Made by a program: the position numbers and the translations under genes | In this document: positions 63,101 through 63,900 of the stretch, piece after piece | Position numbering within the stretch: position 1 is the stretch's first letter | Layout of the letters: each line of letters starts with the position of its first letter | Origin: Pararge aegeria | Taxonomy: Eukaryota; Arthropoda; Insecta; Lepidoptera; Nymphalidae | NCBI RefSeq assembly: GCF_905163445.1 | Contig: NC_053184.1 | Coordinates: 9,858,001 to 9,922,000 of the forward strand | DNA length: 64,000 bases | Reading direction: 5' to 3' | The notes under the pieces: model-generated | Databases searched by the model: none | Seen by the model: only the letters and a program-made list of their open reading frames with translations | Told to the model about the DNA's origin: nothing

Positions 63101-63680
63101 CCAGTAACCTCTACTTAACTGAGAAATAAATTTGACGTATTGATATTATTTGTATATGAATTTTGTCACATTTACTTATCAGTTAGGTTGTATAGAAAAA
63201 TTCGGCCTAATAGATACAAGCCATTACATAAAAAAATACAAAGAGCAAATAAAGTAACAGTTAAATACAATATTTTTACTTACCTATCAGACAGATTCAT
63301 ATATAACGATCTCGTATAATTAGGTCCCATTTTCATTTTTTAATATCAGTCTTAGAGCTGAACTTTATTCAGTAATCTTTATTCAGTAACCTGAGAGATT
63401 TATTATATGTTTTGACAGTTGTTAAAAAATATGGCCAATTTAATTCCAAATAAGGTTTGAGCAATAAAAAATATCAGACTTACTACTTGCTTACTTGAGC
63501 TTGAACGGCATTAAGTTCTAAATGTGGTGATTATAATTTTGTGTTCACTTACCTAGGGTCTACGAATGGCTCCGCATAGATGTTCCTGACGGGTTGGCGA
63601 CGCGGGAGCGGTGGTGGCACAGGACTGAACCCATCCATCATGTCATCCCGCTCGCTGTATTTCAGCGATTTCATCGTCAT
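1..63680 (-). CDS. Ten-m: teneurin (Ten-m-like), 23 core coding exons, 3' end cut by window
   Basis: Teneurins are large type II single-pass cell-surface adhesion receptors that guide synaptic partner matching and axon targeting, binding other teneurins and, in vertebrates, latrophilins. The exons listed below join in frame to give, in order: proline-rich cytoplasmic tail, transmembrane segment (about residues 105-126), stalk with a polybasic site, eight EGF repeats (about 365-635), Cys-rich region, transthyretin-like domain, FN-plug, six-blade NHL propeller (about 1030-1415), YD shell (about 1430-2230) and RHS core. About 2,400 codons are present; the family is usually near 2,700, so the C-terminal module lies beyond position 1. 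The EGF and Cys-rich sequences look more like insect Ten-m than Ten-a, but paralogue choice is a family-level judgement. Residue numbers used here and in the exon entries include the 27-nt microexon and omit the optional 60-nt and 18-nt exons. Confidence 0.95.
296..650 (-). CDS. Ten-m: teneurin exon 22: RHS-associated core
   Basis: Begins VARHKYYIATDQCGTPVMVF and includes GHIVYDSNPYLYLPVDFCGG and HGKVYDPLIGQWMSPLWENL. The last is the RHS core signature (YDPxxGQ/RW/F), which in bacterial relatives marks the boundary before the cargo or toxin domain. Ends with HLYRFNGNDPIN. Enters in phase 0, leaves in phase 1 at GCAG|GTAATA. Confidence 0.95.
771..924 (-). CDS. Ten-m: teneurin exon 21: YD shell, last repeats
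   Basis: Reads LSTRKDNFGNVTQFFYTNKE and YSPRENRFMTLVYDDRGHLI. The YDDRGHLI unit is a YD repeat, and NVTQFFY with the following HEVSHIYSPR is conserved among teneurins. Enters in phase 2, leaves in phase 0 at CAG|GTAATT. Confidence 0.94.
1008..2893 (-). CDS. Ten-m: teneurin exon 20: main YD-repeat shell
   Basis: A 1,886-nt exon, the largest of the gene, coding about 628 residues of tyrosine-aspartate repeats. Clear units include YNYDELGRVTKI, YDPHGMLSEITSP, YSYDGDGGLTHV, YDRHGRISQTRT, FRYDDNGNMLSL, YRYDSRGYVFQN and YYYDHLDR. The repeats build the large hollow beta barrel also seen in bacterial Tc-toxin and RHS proteins. Large undivided YD exons are usual in teneurins. Enters in phase 0, leaves in phase 2 at ACAG|GTTTGT. 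Confidence 0.96.
3003..3406 (-). CDS. Ten-m: teneurin exon 19: start of the YD shell
   Basis: Begins SLHILALKHYLPSHDENGEF, followed by YPPTSEIYVFNRYGQHITTK, the classic teneurin entry into the YD barrel, and ends with ELDYDANTGLLNSRSG. Enters in phase 1, leaves in phase 0 at GGC|GTAAGT. The true acceptor is TTCTCTTTCACAG at 3407-3419; an unspliced reading through the 86-bp intron stays open for a while, which can mislead ORF-based calls. Confidence 0.94.
3493..4221 (-). CDS. Ten-m: teneurin exon 18: NHL propeller, blades 3-6
   Basis: Residues about 1169-1412. Repeating blade motifs are [55 protein letters not shown] and ISALAVTPDGVLNVVDQ. Between blades 5 and 6 is a Cys-rich insertion (LSCECNSSIS to GAGCPCRLSV). 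Vertebrate teneurins have a CDC-type acidic cysteine loop at about this place. Phase 1 in and out; donor CAAG|GTAATT. The following intron is only 86 bp. Confidence 0.95.
4304..4539 (-). CDS. Ten-m: teneurin exon 17: NHL propeller, blade 2
   Basis: Contains ISPADGYLYISDSERHQVRR followed by a Cys-containing loop (NGDRCVPGDDSNCGDEGPA) and AKLAHPKG, which leads into the next blade. Enters in phase 2, leaves in phase 1 at AAAG|GTAACT. Confidence 0.94.
4648..4838 (-). CDS. Ten-m: teneurin exon 16: NHL propeller, blade 1
   Basis: Reads VVLGTGLQRSLNCPDHCNGK, then LTPTALTSGPDGSLYVGDFN and FVRRITPEGVVTTVL. The P-x(7-8)-DGSLYVGD-x-RRI pattern is an NHL blade. Enters in phase 0, leaves in phase 2 at AGA|GTAAGT. 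Confidence 0.94.
4949..5176 (-). CDS. Ten-m: teneurin exon 15: FN-plug to NHL transition
   Basis: Begins VYGQAQAKISIGYEYTTC, then WETQTATLAGFDVDISDIGG and [20 protein letters not shown], ending TVQ. These are near-invariant teneurin blocks linking plug to propeller. 76 codons, phase 0 on both sides; donor CAG|GTATAT. Confidence 0.94.
5293..5535 (-). CDS. Ten-m: teneurin exon 14: FN-plug
   Basis: Reads IVSESIGIPGSSVKLTYRSS, then YLSCVHIQLTRRIVPASL, a beta-rich segment (VHVRVEIEGSLHTHTYEADP) and LTHVFAWNKRNVYKQK. The SVKLTYRSS and FAW(D/N)K(R/L)N motifs are teneurin landmarks just before the propeller. 81 codons, phase 0 on both sides; donor AAG|GTATTA. Confidence 0.94.
5536..6720. other. intron 13-14
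   Basis: Holds a full-length tRNA-derived SINE (5751-6010) and a short piece of a second SINE family near 6305-6362. The rest is AT-rich, with a run of T-rich low-complexity sequence at 6364-6430. No coding signal seen. Confidence 0.7.
5751..6010 (+). repeat. SINE family A, complete copy with tRNA-like head
   Basis: The head GGCCAATTGGCGCAG has an A-box (TGGCGCAGTTTG) and a B-box (GTGGGTTCGATTCCCAC) in tRNA spacing. It is followed by a tRNA-unrelated body (TGTGTGATGAGCATGAATG to GGGGCTAGATGGCGATG) and an AT-rich tail. Related copies in this window are at 13150, 14480, 53505 and 60040. Not a functional tRNA: the cloverleaf is degenerate and the body is shared between copies. Confidence 0.88.
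6721..6895 (-). CDS. Ten-m: teneurin exon 13: FN-plug entry with low-complexity linker
   Basis: Begins SPPRLDWSPMPQWWESETPP and continues with an Ala/Pro/Thr-rich linker (ALAAPAVSSPTTTTVIYPE). The hydrophobic plug that fills the YD barrel follows in the next exons. Enters in phase 2, leaves in phase 0 at CAG|GTAAAT. The linker looks disordered and is likely variable between species. Confidence 0.88.
6896..8292. other. intron 12-13, left part, no recognised element
   Basis: AT-rich with a (TTA)n microsatellite at about 8003-8025. A possible splice-like pair near 7490 was weighed and dropped. No gene or element recognised. Confidence 0.5.
8293..9850. mobile_element. hAT-like DNA transposon, non-autonomous, with intact 8-bp target duplication
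   Basis: The element spans 8301-9842. It begins CAGTGGCGTGCAT and ends ATGCACGCCACTG, a perfect 13-bp terminal inverted repeat, and is flanked on both sides by CATACGAG (8293-8300 and 9843-9850). The CAG-type ends and 8-bp duplication are hAT hallmarks. At 1,542 bp with only short ORFs (longest 72 codons) it lacks a transposase and would need one in trans. The perfect target duplication suggests a fairly recent insertion. The shorter elements at 11369 and 30977 share its ends. Confidence 0.88.
9950..10415 (-). mobile_element. non-LTR retrotransposon 3' fragment next to exon 12
   Basis: On the minus strand 9955-10091 reads LIRTAKMWNALPVTVF, followed by YNFSSTFKARVNRFFLGKRA and a stop. This is the typical extreme C-terminus of a LINE reverse transcriptase. 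Upstream (10104-10415) is related repeat sequence with frameshifts. The copy is broken and cannot be active. Its right end reaches within about 15 nt of the exon 12 donor; that outer limit is judged from memory of similar lepidopteran repeats. Confidence 0.65.
10430..10594 (-). CDS. Ten-m: teneurin exon 12: transthyretin-like domain, second half
   Basis: Reads [20 protein letters not shown], then KTVFVPWNQIVVLPPVQMEL, the best conserved block of the domain, and ends KVPTPR. Phase 2 on both sides; donor CGAG|GTAAGC. The downstream intron sequence becomes LINE-like within about 15 nt of the donor (see the repeat at 9950-10415). Confidence 0.93.
10978..11116. mobile_element. decayed hAT-type MITE
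   Basis: Ends in GTGCACGCCACTGG and contains the diverged internal phrase seen in the related copies (CATACGTGTACAAAAGCATTG). The left end is eroded, so borders are approximate. Confidence 0.45.
11160..11320 (+). repeat. interspersed repeat family C, copy 1
   Basis: Begins near TTAAGTGGAAAACCATAGCC and includes GCGCAGGGCATACAAG and CATCAACCTGAGGC. The same blocks recur at 20940, 30890/31454, 32100, 39110 (reverse) and 45525. No coding capacity is visible; probably the 3' part of a LINE or a derived SINE. Confidence 0.7.
11361..11735. mobile_element. hAT-type MITE with two hairpin units
   Basis: The element spans 11369-11727, from CTGTGGCGTGCATAGAGGG to TGCACGCCACTC, and is flanked by TATAGCGT and AATAGCGT (7 of 8 identical). 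The phrase GTGCATAGAGGGTATGCACA occurs twice, about 156 bp apart, so the element is a tandem pair of self-complementary units, the first internally shortened. Confidence 0.8.
13150..13365 (-). repeat. SINE family A, reverse copy, decayed head
   Basis: Carries the family body in reverse (ACACCCAGACACTGAAAAAC, CATCACACAAACATTTTCCA) and a damaged B-box region (AATGAACCCACGTCC). Confidence 0.8.
14480..14660 (+). repeat. SINE family A, 5'-truncated copy
   Basis: Body only: GAACATGAATGCTTTTGAG, TCATCTTAGTACCCATAAGA and GGGGCTAGATGGCAATG. The tRNA-like head is missing. Confidence 0.8.
14980..15112. mobile_element. decayed hAT-type MITE
   Basis: Diverged relative of the 11369 and 30977 elements: TATATGCACAAAAGCAATG, then CTACCCT and CATTTTATGCCATCT, ending GTGCACGCTGG. 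No target duplication can be read. Confidence 0.4.
15865..15955 (-). repeat. tRNA-like SINE head fragment
   Basis: In reverse it reads TCTAGTGGTTAGTATG (A-box-like) followed about 35 nt later by GGGTCGATACCCG (B-box-like). No attached body recognised. Confidence 0.4.
17947..18066 (-). CDS. Ten-m: teneurin exon 11: transthyretin-like domain, first half
   Basis: Reads RVSVMRGQVVSPQGLGIIGI, then the segment leading to FGFTLTRQGG, the start of the transthyretin-related/carboxypeptidase-regulatory-like beta sandwich. Enters and leaves in phase 2; the split codon with exon 12 makes the Trp of [12 protein letters not shown]. Donor GTG|GTGAGT. The acceptor (ATGATGTGCAG) has a poor pyrimidine tract, so this exon may be weakly defined. 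Confidence 0.92.
20395..20535 (-). repeat. interspersed repeat family E, reverse fragment
   Basis: In reverse: GAGATGGTGATAACAAAATA, then TGTTTGTTGTGAGCTCGTCT and GACCAGGGCGCGTTTC, matching the forward copy at 33150. Confidence 0.65.
20940..21200 (+). repeat. interspersed repeat family C, copy 2 (longest)
   Basis: CCTGATGGTAGGTGGAAAAA, AACACTTCGCAGGGCATGCA, TACCTGTAATTACACTGGGA and AGCTCGTCACAAAAAGCTCT. The 64-codon ORF inside is a by-product of the repeat. Confidence 0.75.
23850..23876 (-). CDS. Ten-m: teneurin exon 10: 27-nt microexon at Cys-rich/transthyretin junction
   Basis: A long pyrimidine-rich tract ending CCGCCACTCCTAG is followed by exactly 27 nt and then ATG|GTAAGTG. Placed between exons 9 and 11 it keeps frame and adds EFWNSFTPC before RVSVMRGQVV. 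The added residues sit where vertebrate teneurins carry a PFN-containing segment ahead of their IRGQVV motif, which favours a real and possibly constitutive exon (alignment from memory). Without it the product reads EYSEG-RVSVM, also in frame, so optional inclusion is possible. The new cysteine would be an odd addition to this region. Confidence 0.7.
23877..25380. other. intron 9-10
   Basis: The 70 bp next to the microexon form its long pyrimidine tract on the minus strand, and the flanks (about 23700-24020) are clearly GC-richer than the rest of the intron. Beyond that the intron is AT-rich with nothing recognised. Confidence 0.5.
25381..25588 (-). CDS. Ten-m: teneurin exon 9: Cys-rich region
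   Basis: Begins DGMTDCSDSECCSRPEC, a strongly conserved teneurin signature completing the acidic calcium-binding-like loop, and continues with [20 protein letters not shown] and a segment ending HMDEYSEG. Enters in phase 1, leaves in phase 2 at AAGG|GTAAGTG. It joins in frame either to the 27-nt microexon or directly to exon 11. Confidence 0.93.
25700..25846 (-). CDS. Ten-m: teneurin exon 8: EGF repeat 8 and start of Cys-rich region
   Basis: EGF8 (GCPNGCTRHGQCLLEDGVYR) is followed by SIALELSC and the acidic stretch SDNEDNDE, which continues across the splice into DGMTDC. The Asp/Asn spacing is that of a calcium-binding loop. Phase 1 at both ends; donor GAAG|GTACTA. Confidence 0.92.
26023..26208 (-). 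CDS. Ten-m: teneurin exon 7: EGF repeats 6 and 7
   Basis: EGF6 begins VCSLDCGPHGVCAEGVC and EGF7 CDSRCHEHGQCKNGTC, each with six cysteines. Phase 1 on both sides; donor GTAAGT. The intron that follows is only 176 bp. Vertebrate teneurins carry a short alternatively spliced insert between EGF7 and EGF8; I found no convincing microexon in this intron. Confidence 0.93.
26285..26494 (-). CDS. Ten-m: teneurin exon 6: EGF repeats 4 and 5
   Basis: EGF4 (DCLDPTCGNHGSCVRGRC) has six cysteines. EGF5 (CLPACSQRGVYDLDAGRC) again replaces the third cysteine with an aromatic residue, leaving five, the second hallmark of teneurin disulphide dimerisation. Phase 1 at both ends; donor CAAG|GTATAA. Confidence 0.93.
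26579..26773 (-). CDS. Ten-m: teneurin exon 5: EGF repeats 2 and 3
   Basis: Two EGF-like repeats. EGF2 (VCPVLCSAHGAYAGGICHC) has Tyr where the third cysteine would be and therefore five cysteines; EGF3 (DCEPADCSGRGQCVAGQC) has six. In teneurins the unpaired cysteine of EGF2 forms the inter-chain bond of the constitutive dimer. Both exon borders are phase 1. The donor is GAAG|GTTGGT, weak at positions +3 to +5 but supported by exact protein continuity (CDE-E-DCLDP). Confidence 0.93.
26867..27547 (-). CDS. Ten-m: teneurin exon 4: stalk, polybasic cleavage-like site and EGF1
   Basis: Residues 166-392. A Gln/Pro-rich linker leads into a beta-rich pre-EGF region (ALEVRDFDELHSATIPAYQF) with N-glycosylation sequons NFT, NHT and NVS. 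About residue 276 comes RLRRRRRS, a furin-type polybasic site; teneurins are known to be shed by proprotein convertases, which makes cleavage here likely but unproven. The exon ends with EGF1 (CPDDCSGHGSCYLGKCDC). Phase 1 at both ends; donor AGTAAGTG. Confidence 0.93.
27628..27747 (-). CDS. Ten-m: teneurin exon 3: extracellular stalk
   Basis: Residues 126-165, beginning ALSSIKSNIDNSNC and ending in a Ser/Thr-rich segment (DALSTSSPSD). It follows directly on the transmembrane helix and carries no recognisable domain. Phase 1 on both sides, so it could be skipped without a frameshift. Acceptor TTTCTTGTTTCAG, donor GTATGT. Confidence 0.85.
27748..30880. other. intron 2-3, left part, no element recognised
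   Basis: No coding exon or repeat recognised. Blocks at about 27850-28140, 28480-28640 and 29560-29870 are less AT-rich and more complex than their surroundings, as enhancers or conserved non-coding elements can be, but sequence alone cannot show this. Confidence 0.4.
30890..31640 (+). repeat. interspersed repeat family C, split by a nested MITE
   Basis: The left half (30890-30976: CATAGCCTATAAATATAGCA) and right half (31454-31640: CATTTGCCTGTAATTACATA, then AACACAGCATTGCAACAGTG) belong to one repeat interrupted by the element at 30977-31453. The host repeat therefore predates the MITE insertion. Confidence 0.75.
30977..31453. mobile_element. hAT-type MITE with three 146-bp hairpin units
   Basis: Starts CAGTGGCGTGCATAC and ends TGCACGCCACTG; flanks CCGTCCTG and TCGCCCTG match at 6 of 8 positions. 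Inside, CAGATGATACAAAATGAAG occurs at 31011, 31157 and 31303, an exact 146-bp period. Each unit is self-complementary, with GCATACCCTGTGC opposing its own start. The second and third unit junctions read GTGCGGTGTATGCAG. Confidence 0.85.
32100..32250 (+). repeat. interspersed repeat family C, diverged copy
   Basis: TGATAAGTGGAAAACCTTCG, CCATCAACCTGGCTTAAATG and TTAAGCCTCATGCGGC, shorter than the 20940 copy. Confidence 0.6.
33150..33390 (+). repeat. interspersed repeat family E with LINE-type 3' tail
   Basis: GAGATGGTGATAACAAAAAA, GATCAGGGCGCGTTTGGCAC, CCTCGTAGCTTTAGTTTTAA, ending TTGAATAAAGAAATATTTC and TTTGACTTT. The AATAAA plus T/G-rich tail is typical of a non-LTR element 3' end. The 73-codon ORF across it is not a gene. 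Confidence 0.65.
33415..33800 (+). repeat. repeat family D, forward copy interrupted by a LINE-like tail
   Basis: Two blocks (33440-33530: CAGGACAAAATGTTAATATT, CTCCCACAGTTCTATCCACT; 33684-33785: AACGGGGGTAA, TTATCCCTTGTCAG) occur in the same order as in the reverse copy at 36185-36450. Here they are separated by about 150 bp ending in AAATAAAGATATGAATTTG, probably a later insertion. Confidence 0.5.
34277..34294 (-). other. candidate 18-nt microexon between transmembrane and stalk exons
   Basis: TCTGCAG| is followed by 18 nt and then CAAG|GTAAGC. Inserted at the phase 1 junction of exons 2 and 3 it reads VPIGLQ with no stop, lengthening the segment just outside the membrane. The pyrimidine tract is only moderate, and an open 18-nt cassette will arise by chance in a 19-kb intron, so this is a lead, not a call. 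Confidence 0.25.
34490..34590 (-). repeat. SINE family B, reverse fragment
   Basis: In reverse: GTTATGTGCGTTTAAGTAAT, then ACATCGTGGGGAAACCTGCA and GAGTTCTGAA, matching the body of the complete copy at 37969. Confidence 0.65.
35042..35660 (+). mobile_element. 5'-truncated LINE 3' end between 40-bp direct repeats
   Basis: From 35112 the + strand reads EIREAQSITIFKKLVKDHFL and stops at 35190, the last residues of a LINE reverse transcriptase. A 3' UTR follows with the hairpin motif CCTGGAAGAGATCGCT (35428-35467) and an AATAAA then (ATTC)n tail near 35530-35556. A perfect 40-bp repeat (beginning AATTACTTGCTTTAATAATG) lies at 35042-35081 and 35620-35659. See the matching finding for the unusual arrangement. 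Confidence 0.75.
35567..35812 (+). repeat. SINE family B copy ending in (GAT)n
   Basis: AAGTTATGTGTGTTTTAATA, ACATCGTGAGGAAACTTGCA, CCGCACTGGGCCAGCGTGGT, ending TGATGATGATGATGATGATG. The tRNA head is eroded. Confidence 0.75.
36185..36450 (-). repeat. repeat family D, reverse copy
   Basis: In reverse: AGGACAGGAGACCATGGGGA, TCTTCTCCCACAGCTTTATC, AAACGGGGGTAATCTTC, TTATATCCCTTGTCAGGGGA. It also contains an inverted GTGTCCACCTGC / GGGGGACACG pair. Confidence 0.5.
36460..37940. other. intron 2-3 sub-region, no element recognised
   Basis: AT-rich sequence with short ORFs lacking any recognisable domain. Nothing further seen. Confidence 0.4.
37955..38286 (+). repeat. SINE family B, complete copy with 14-bp target duplication
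   Basis: The SINE spans 37969-38272 and is flanked by ATCAGAGAGGAAGC at 37955-37968 and 38273-38286. The head carries an A-box (TAGCCTAGTGGGTAAAGC) and a B-box-like GAATTCGAGCCCC. The body continues with ACATCGTGAGGAAACCTGCA and TTGGCCAGCGTGGTAGACTA and ends in a GATGATG tail. The intact duplication shows an L1-type insertion by target-primed reverse transcription. Confidence 0.9.
38735..39075 (+). mobile_element. LINE 3' fragment, second lineage
   Basis: From 38759 the frame reads TRTNYGKKSLTFEGAKFYNR, then KNVSSFNVFKTKLASYIL, with a stop at 38930: a reverse-transcriptase C-terminus distinct from the 40-kb copy. It ends with GGGAATAAATGTCTTTAAACC. It contains a CCTATA triplet run. Confidence 0.7.
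39105..39330 (-). repeat. interspersed repeat family C, reverse copy
   Basis: Reverse of the family: GAGGCTTAATATTTACACCT, TGCAAGCATTTTCCCTTGCA, TTTTCCTCTTAACATCAGG. Diverged. Confidence 0.55.
39990..40882 (+). mobile_element. 5'-truncated LINE, C-terminal reverse transcriptase and 3' UTR
   Basis: An open frame to the stop at 40540-40542 encodes about 180 residues of the thumb and C-terminal part of a CR1/Jockey-type reverse transcriptase: LSILDYADASY, NKLERLQNLAIRFIFGLRKY, HVSEFRLKLKWLPIRRRRDL and ELWNALPISIRQSRSLDIF. Catalytic palm motifs (YADD box) and endonuclease are missing, so it is dead on arrival. The 3' UTR has the hairpin CCTGGAAGAGATCGCT (40738-40777) also found at 35428, and ends AATAAAGTGTATAAATAAAT. 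Confidence 0.88.
40883..41012 (+). repeat. interspersed repeat end, transposon-derived
   Basis: TCCTCCGATTCAAACGGCCG, GACCGATTTGAATGAAG and CAGGTGGCGCTGGGGTCCGC form a phrase I recognise from many lepidopteran genomes at the ends of dispersed elements. Class not assigned. Confidence 0.45.
41020..45215. other. intron 2-3 sub-region with hairpins
   Basis: Mostly AT-rich. Holds a fragment of repeat C (about 42930-43010), a perfect 25-bp hairpin (43097-43151) and an 11-bp hairpin (44113-44150). The block 41460-41610 is GC-richer and unexplained. The ORFs at 41661 and 43703 have no recognisable domain. Confidence 0.45.
43097..43151. repeat. perfect 25-bp inverted repeat with 5-nt loop
   Basis: The arm CTTTAGTACACGTAATTTGG continues with TGGCT, then loop GAAGG, then the exact reverse complement. 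25 paired bases without mismatch. No flanking element ends were recognised. Confidence 0.9.
45220..45520 (+). repeat. SINE family B, full-length copy
   Basis: Head GCGATAGCCCAGTGCGTAGG with B-box GAGTTCGAATCCCGG; body AGTTATGTGCGTTTTAGGA, GAGGAAACCTGCATGTCTGA and CCGCACTGGGCCAGCGTGG. Two overlapping minus-strand ORFs here are by-products. Confidence 0.85.
45525..45775 (+). repeat. interspersed repeat family C copy, directly after SINE B
   Basis: AGCTGATGGTCCACCTTTCG, ACACTTCGCAGGGCAAGCAA, GCAACCACGCCCTTCAGACC, GAGCTCTGTCACATAAAACT. Confidence 0.7.
45780..47034. other. intron 2-3, end next to exon 2
   Basis: AT-rich, no element or exon recognised apart from the exon 2 donor at 47034. Confidence 0.5.
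47035..47282 (-). CDS. Ten-m: teneurin exon 2: juxtamembrane and transmembrane segment
   Basis: Residues 43-125. It opens with a Gly/Met-rich stretch (MGGTGMSSGMGGG), then a proline-rich linker (QPSPVPVYSPSR), a basic and Cys-rich juxtamembrane part (DKRCQHRCTWKC) and a 21-residue hydrophobic helix starting CLAIAMICLCVILAA. Positive charges on the N-terminal side with no signal peptide agree with type II orientation, cytoplasmic N-terminus. An ATG is the second codon of the exon, so transcripts with a non-coding first exon could start here. Enters in phase 2, leaves in phase 1 at ATAG|GTAAGT. Confidence 0.93.
53295..53495 (+). repeat. decayed dispersed element
   Basis: AGCTGTCCCGGCGAACTTCG at the left and TTGGTCCAGCCGTTCTTGAG near the right are phrases I know from abundant lepidopteran RTE/Helitron-like repeats. 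No coding capacity remains. Confidence 0.5.
53505..53722 (-). repeat. SINE family A, reverse copy with tRNA-like head
   Basis: CACCCAGACAC in the body and CAGTTGCGGGAATCGAACCC (B-box in reverse), ending GCCACTGCGTCAATCGGCC (A-box in reverse). Between body and head is a short A-run expansion. Confidence 0.8.
54625..54810. mobile_element. hAT-type MITE, single hairpin unit, right end lost
   Basis: Begins TTGGCGTGCATATAGGGTA and has the arm pair CTCCAGTACTTGTTACAAG / TATAACAAGTACTG around TTAAGGGTAAGC / GCCTACCCTTAAG, but no right-hand GCACGCCACTG follows. Confidence 0.55.
54988..55204. mobile_element. small element with imperfect long inverted ends
   Basis: The left arm 54988-55016 (TTCGAACATTCGTTCGCG, AGCGTTTGTCA) and right arm 55175-55204 (TGACAAACGCT, AACGAATGCTCGAA) are inverted copies. 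Inside is a degenerate direct duplication (TTGTTTGCAA ... GTAAAAACCA / TTGTTTGCAA ... GTAAAAACGA) and a GCTCGCG/CGCGAGC pair. MITE-like; superfamily unknown. Confidence 0.5.
55210..56892. other. intron 1 middle, no element recognised
   Basis: Strong isolated donors near 55510 and 55626 (GTAAGTA) lack a partner acceptor giving an in-frame exon. Otherwise nothing recognised. Confidence 0.4.
56893..56952 (-). CDS. candidate 60-nt in-frame cassette exon of the cytoplasmic domain
   Basis: A 60-nt segment has an acceptor preceded by a T-rich tract (CTTGTCCAAG|G) and a strong donor (GAATC|GTAAGTA). Inserted between exon 1 (phase 2 end) and exon 2 (phase 2 start) it is open in the one required frame and adds 20 residues containing SSGVTNEWLALQTLNSE. 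The composition looks like a genuine protein segment. Its position in the middle of a 16-kb intron, with matching phase on both sides, suggests a constitutive or alternative cytoplasmic exon missed by ORF-length criteria. I do not recall the peptide from a characterised teneurin. Confidence 0.55.
57187..57275 (-). other. possible further exon in intron 1
   Basis: An 89-nt block is bounded by an excellent acceptor (TTCTTTTTACCCTTTAG) and a GTAAGA donor. One frame is open across it, entering in phase 0 and leaving in phase 2, which fits the next exons downstream but not the phase 2 end of exon 1. It would need an upstream phase 0 exon, or to act as part of a 5' exon using the internal ATG four codons before its end. 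Weak evidence, kept because the acceptor is unusually good. Confidence 0.15.
57276..60035. other. intron 1 sub-region, no element recognised
   Basis: AT-rich. The short ORFs carry no domain. A GTAAGTA donor at about 58757 has no acceptor giving an open in-frame exon. Confidence 0.4.
60040..60302 (-). repeat. SINE family A, complete reverse copy
   Basis: CATCGCCATCTAGCCCCAAA, ACACCCAGACACCGAAAAAC, GTTGTGGGAATCGAACCCAC and CACTGCGCCAGTAGGCAG. The B-box is intact (reverse GTGGGTTCGATTCCCAC). Confidence 0.88.
60782..61010. mobile_element. MITE with about 60-bp terminal inverted repeats
   Basis: The left end ATGAAAATTAAGCTTAATTT, then AACAGGAGAATTTGTATGGT, is mirrored at the right by ACCATACAGATTCTCCTG and AAGTTAAGCTTAATTTTCAT, about 85% identical over roughly 60 bp. 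The 228-bp length and lack of ORF fit a MITE. No clear target duplication; superfamily unassigned. Confidence 0.75.
61015..63283. other. intron 1, right part
   Basis: Nothing recognised except a higher-complexity block at about 61600-61800 that is open on both strands. It might be a regulatory element or unrecognised exon, but no splice pair supports coding. The alternative first exon follows at 63284. Confidence 0.4.
63284..63336 (-). CDS. candidate alternative first coding exon of teneurin
   Basis: Inside intron 1 an ATG-started frame of 17 codons (MKMGPNYTRSLYMNLSD) runs into a strong donor, AG|GTAAGTA, in phase 2. That is the same phase and the same AG|G split arginine used by exon 1, so it would splice into exon 2 (or the 60-nt exon) in frame. 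An in-frame TAA lies one codon before the ATG, as expected for a first exon. No promoter element was identified. It lies only about 220 nt downstream of the exon 1 donor, so it would need its own transcription start. Chance occurrence of an open frame this short is possible. Confidence 0.45.
63553..63680 (-). CDS. Ten-m: teneurin exon 1: start codon and proline-rich cytoplasmic N-terminus
   Basis: Codes for residues 1-42, beginning MTMKSLKYSERDD. Two ATGs, at codons 1 and 3, both have A at -3; the first is taken because an in-frame stop lies just upstream. The tail contains PVPPPLPRR, a PxxPxR-type SH3-binding motif. Vertebrate teneurin-1 binds the SH3 adaptor CAP/ponsin through such a motif; that partner is inferred here. 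The exon ends in phase 2 at AG|GTAAGT. Joined directly to exon 2 it gives FVDPR-MGGTG. The next in-phase candidate is the 60-nt exon at 56893-56952. Confidence 0.85.
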
Positions 63681-63900
63681 CTTGCCCACAAACGGTCCAC
63701 TTCACAAATATATGTCGGTCTTCCAACCCAACATCACTATCAATCTTTATCACTTACATCGTTGCACTATCATTTGAACGTTCATCTTGTTTAACAATTG
63801 ATCTCACTTTAACTCTGTCTAAACGTTCATTGAGGTTAACATTATTGGTTGGTTTATATTGGTTAAGGAACTTTTTCTGTAAAGAAATATAGCTACTGAA
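63681..63900 (-). promoter_or_regulatory. Ten-m: 5' leader of teneurin, with upstream ORF
   Basis: An in-frame TGA at 63702-63704 lies seven codons before the exon 1 ATG, so the reading frame does not extend upstream without another splice. The leader holds an upstream ORF of 11 codons plus stop (63750-63785) that could dampen translation. A TCAGTA initiator-like site is centred near 63897, and GC content rises sharply from there to the window edge, which fits a promoter or CpG-rich first exon. The true transcription start is not established and may be outside the window. A GTAAGTG splice-donor consensus inside the leader (63751-63757) could mark a non-coding exon end. Confidence 0.4.
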
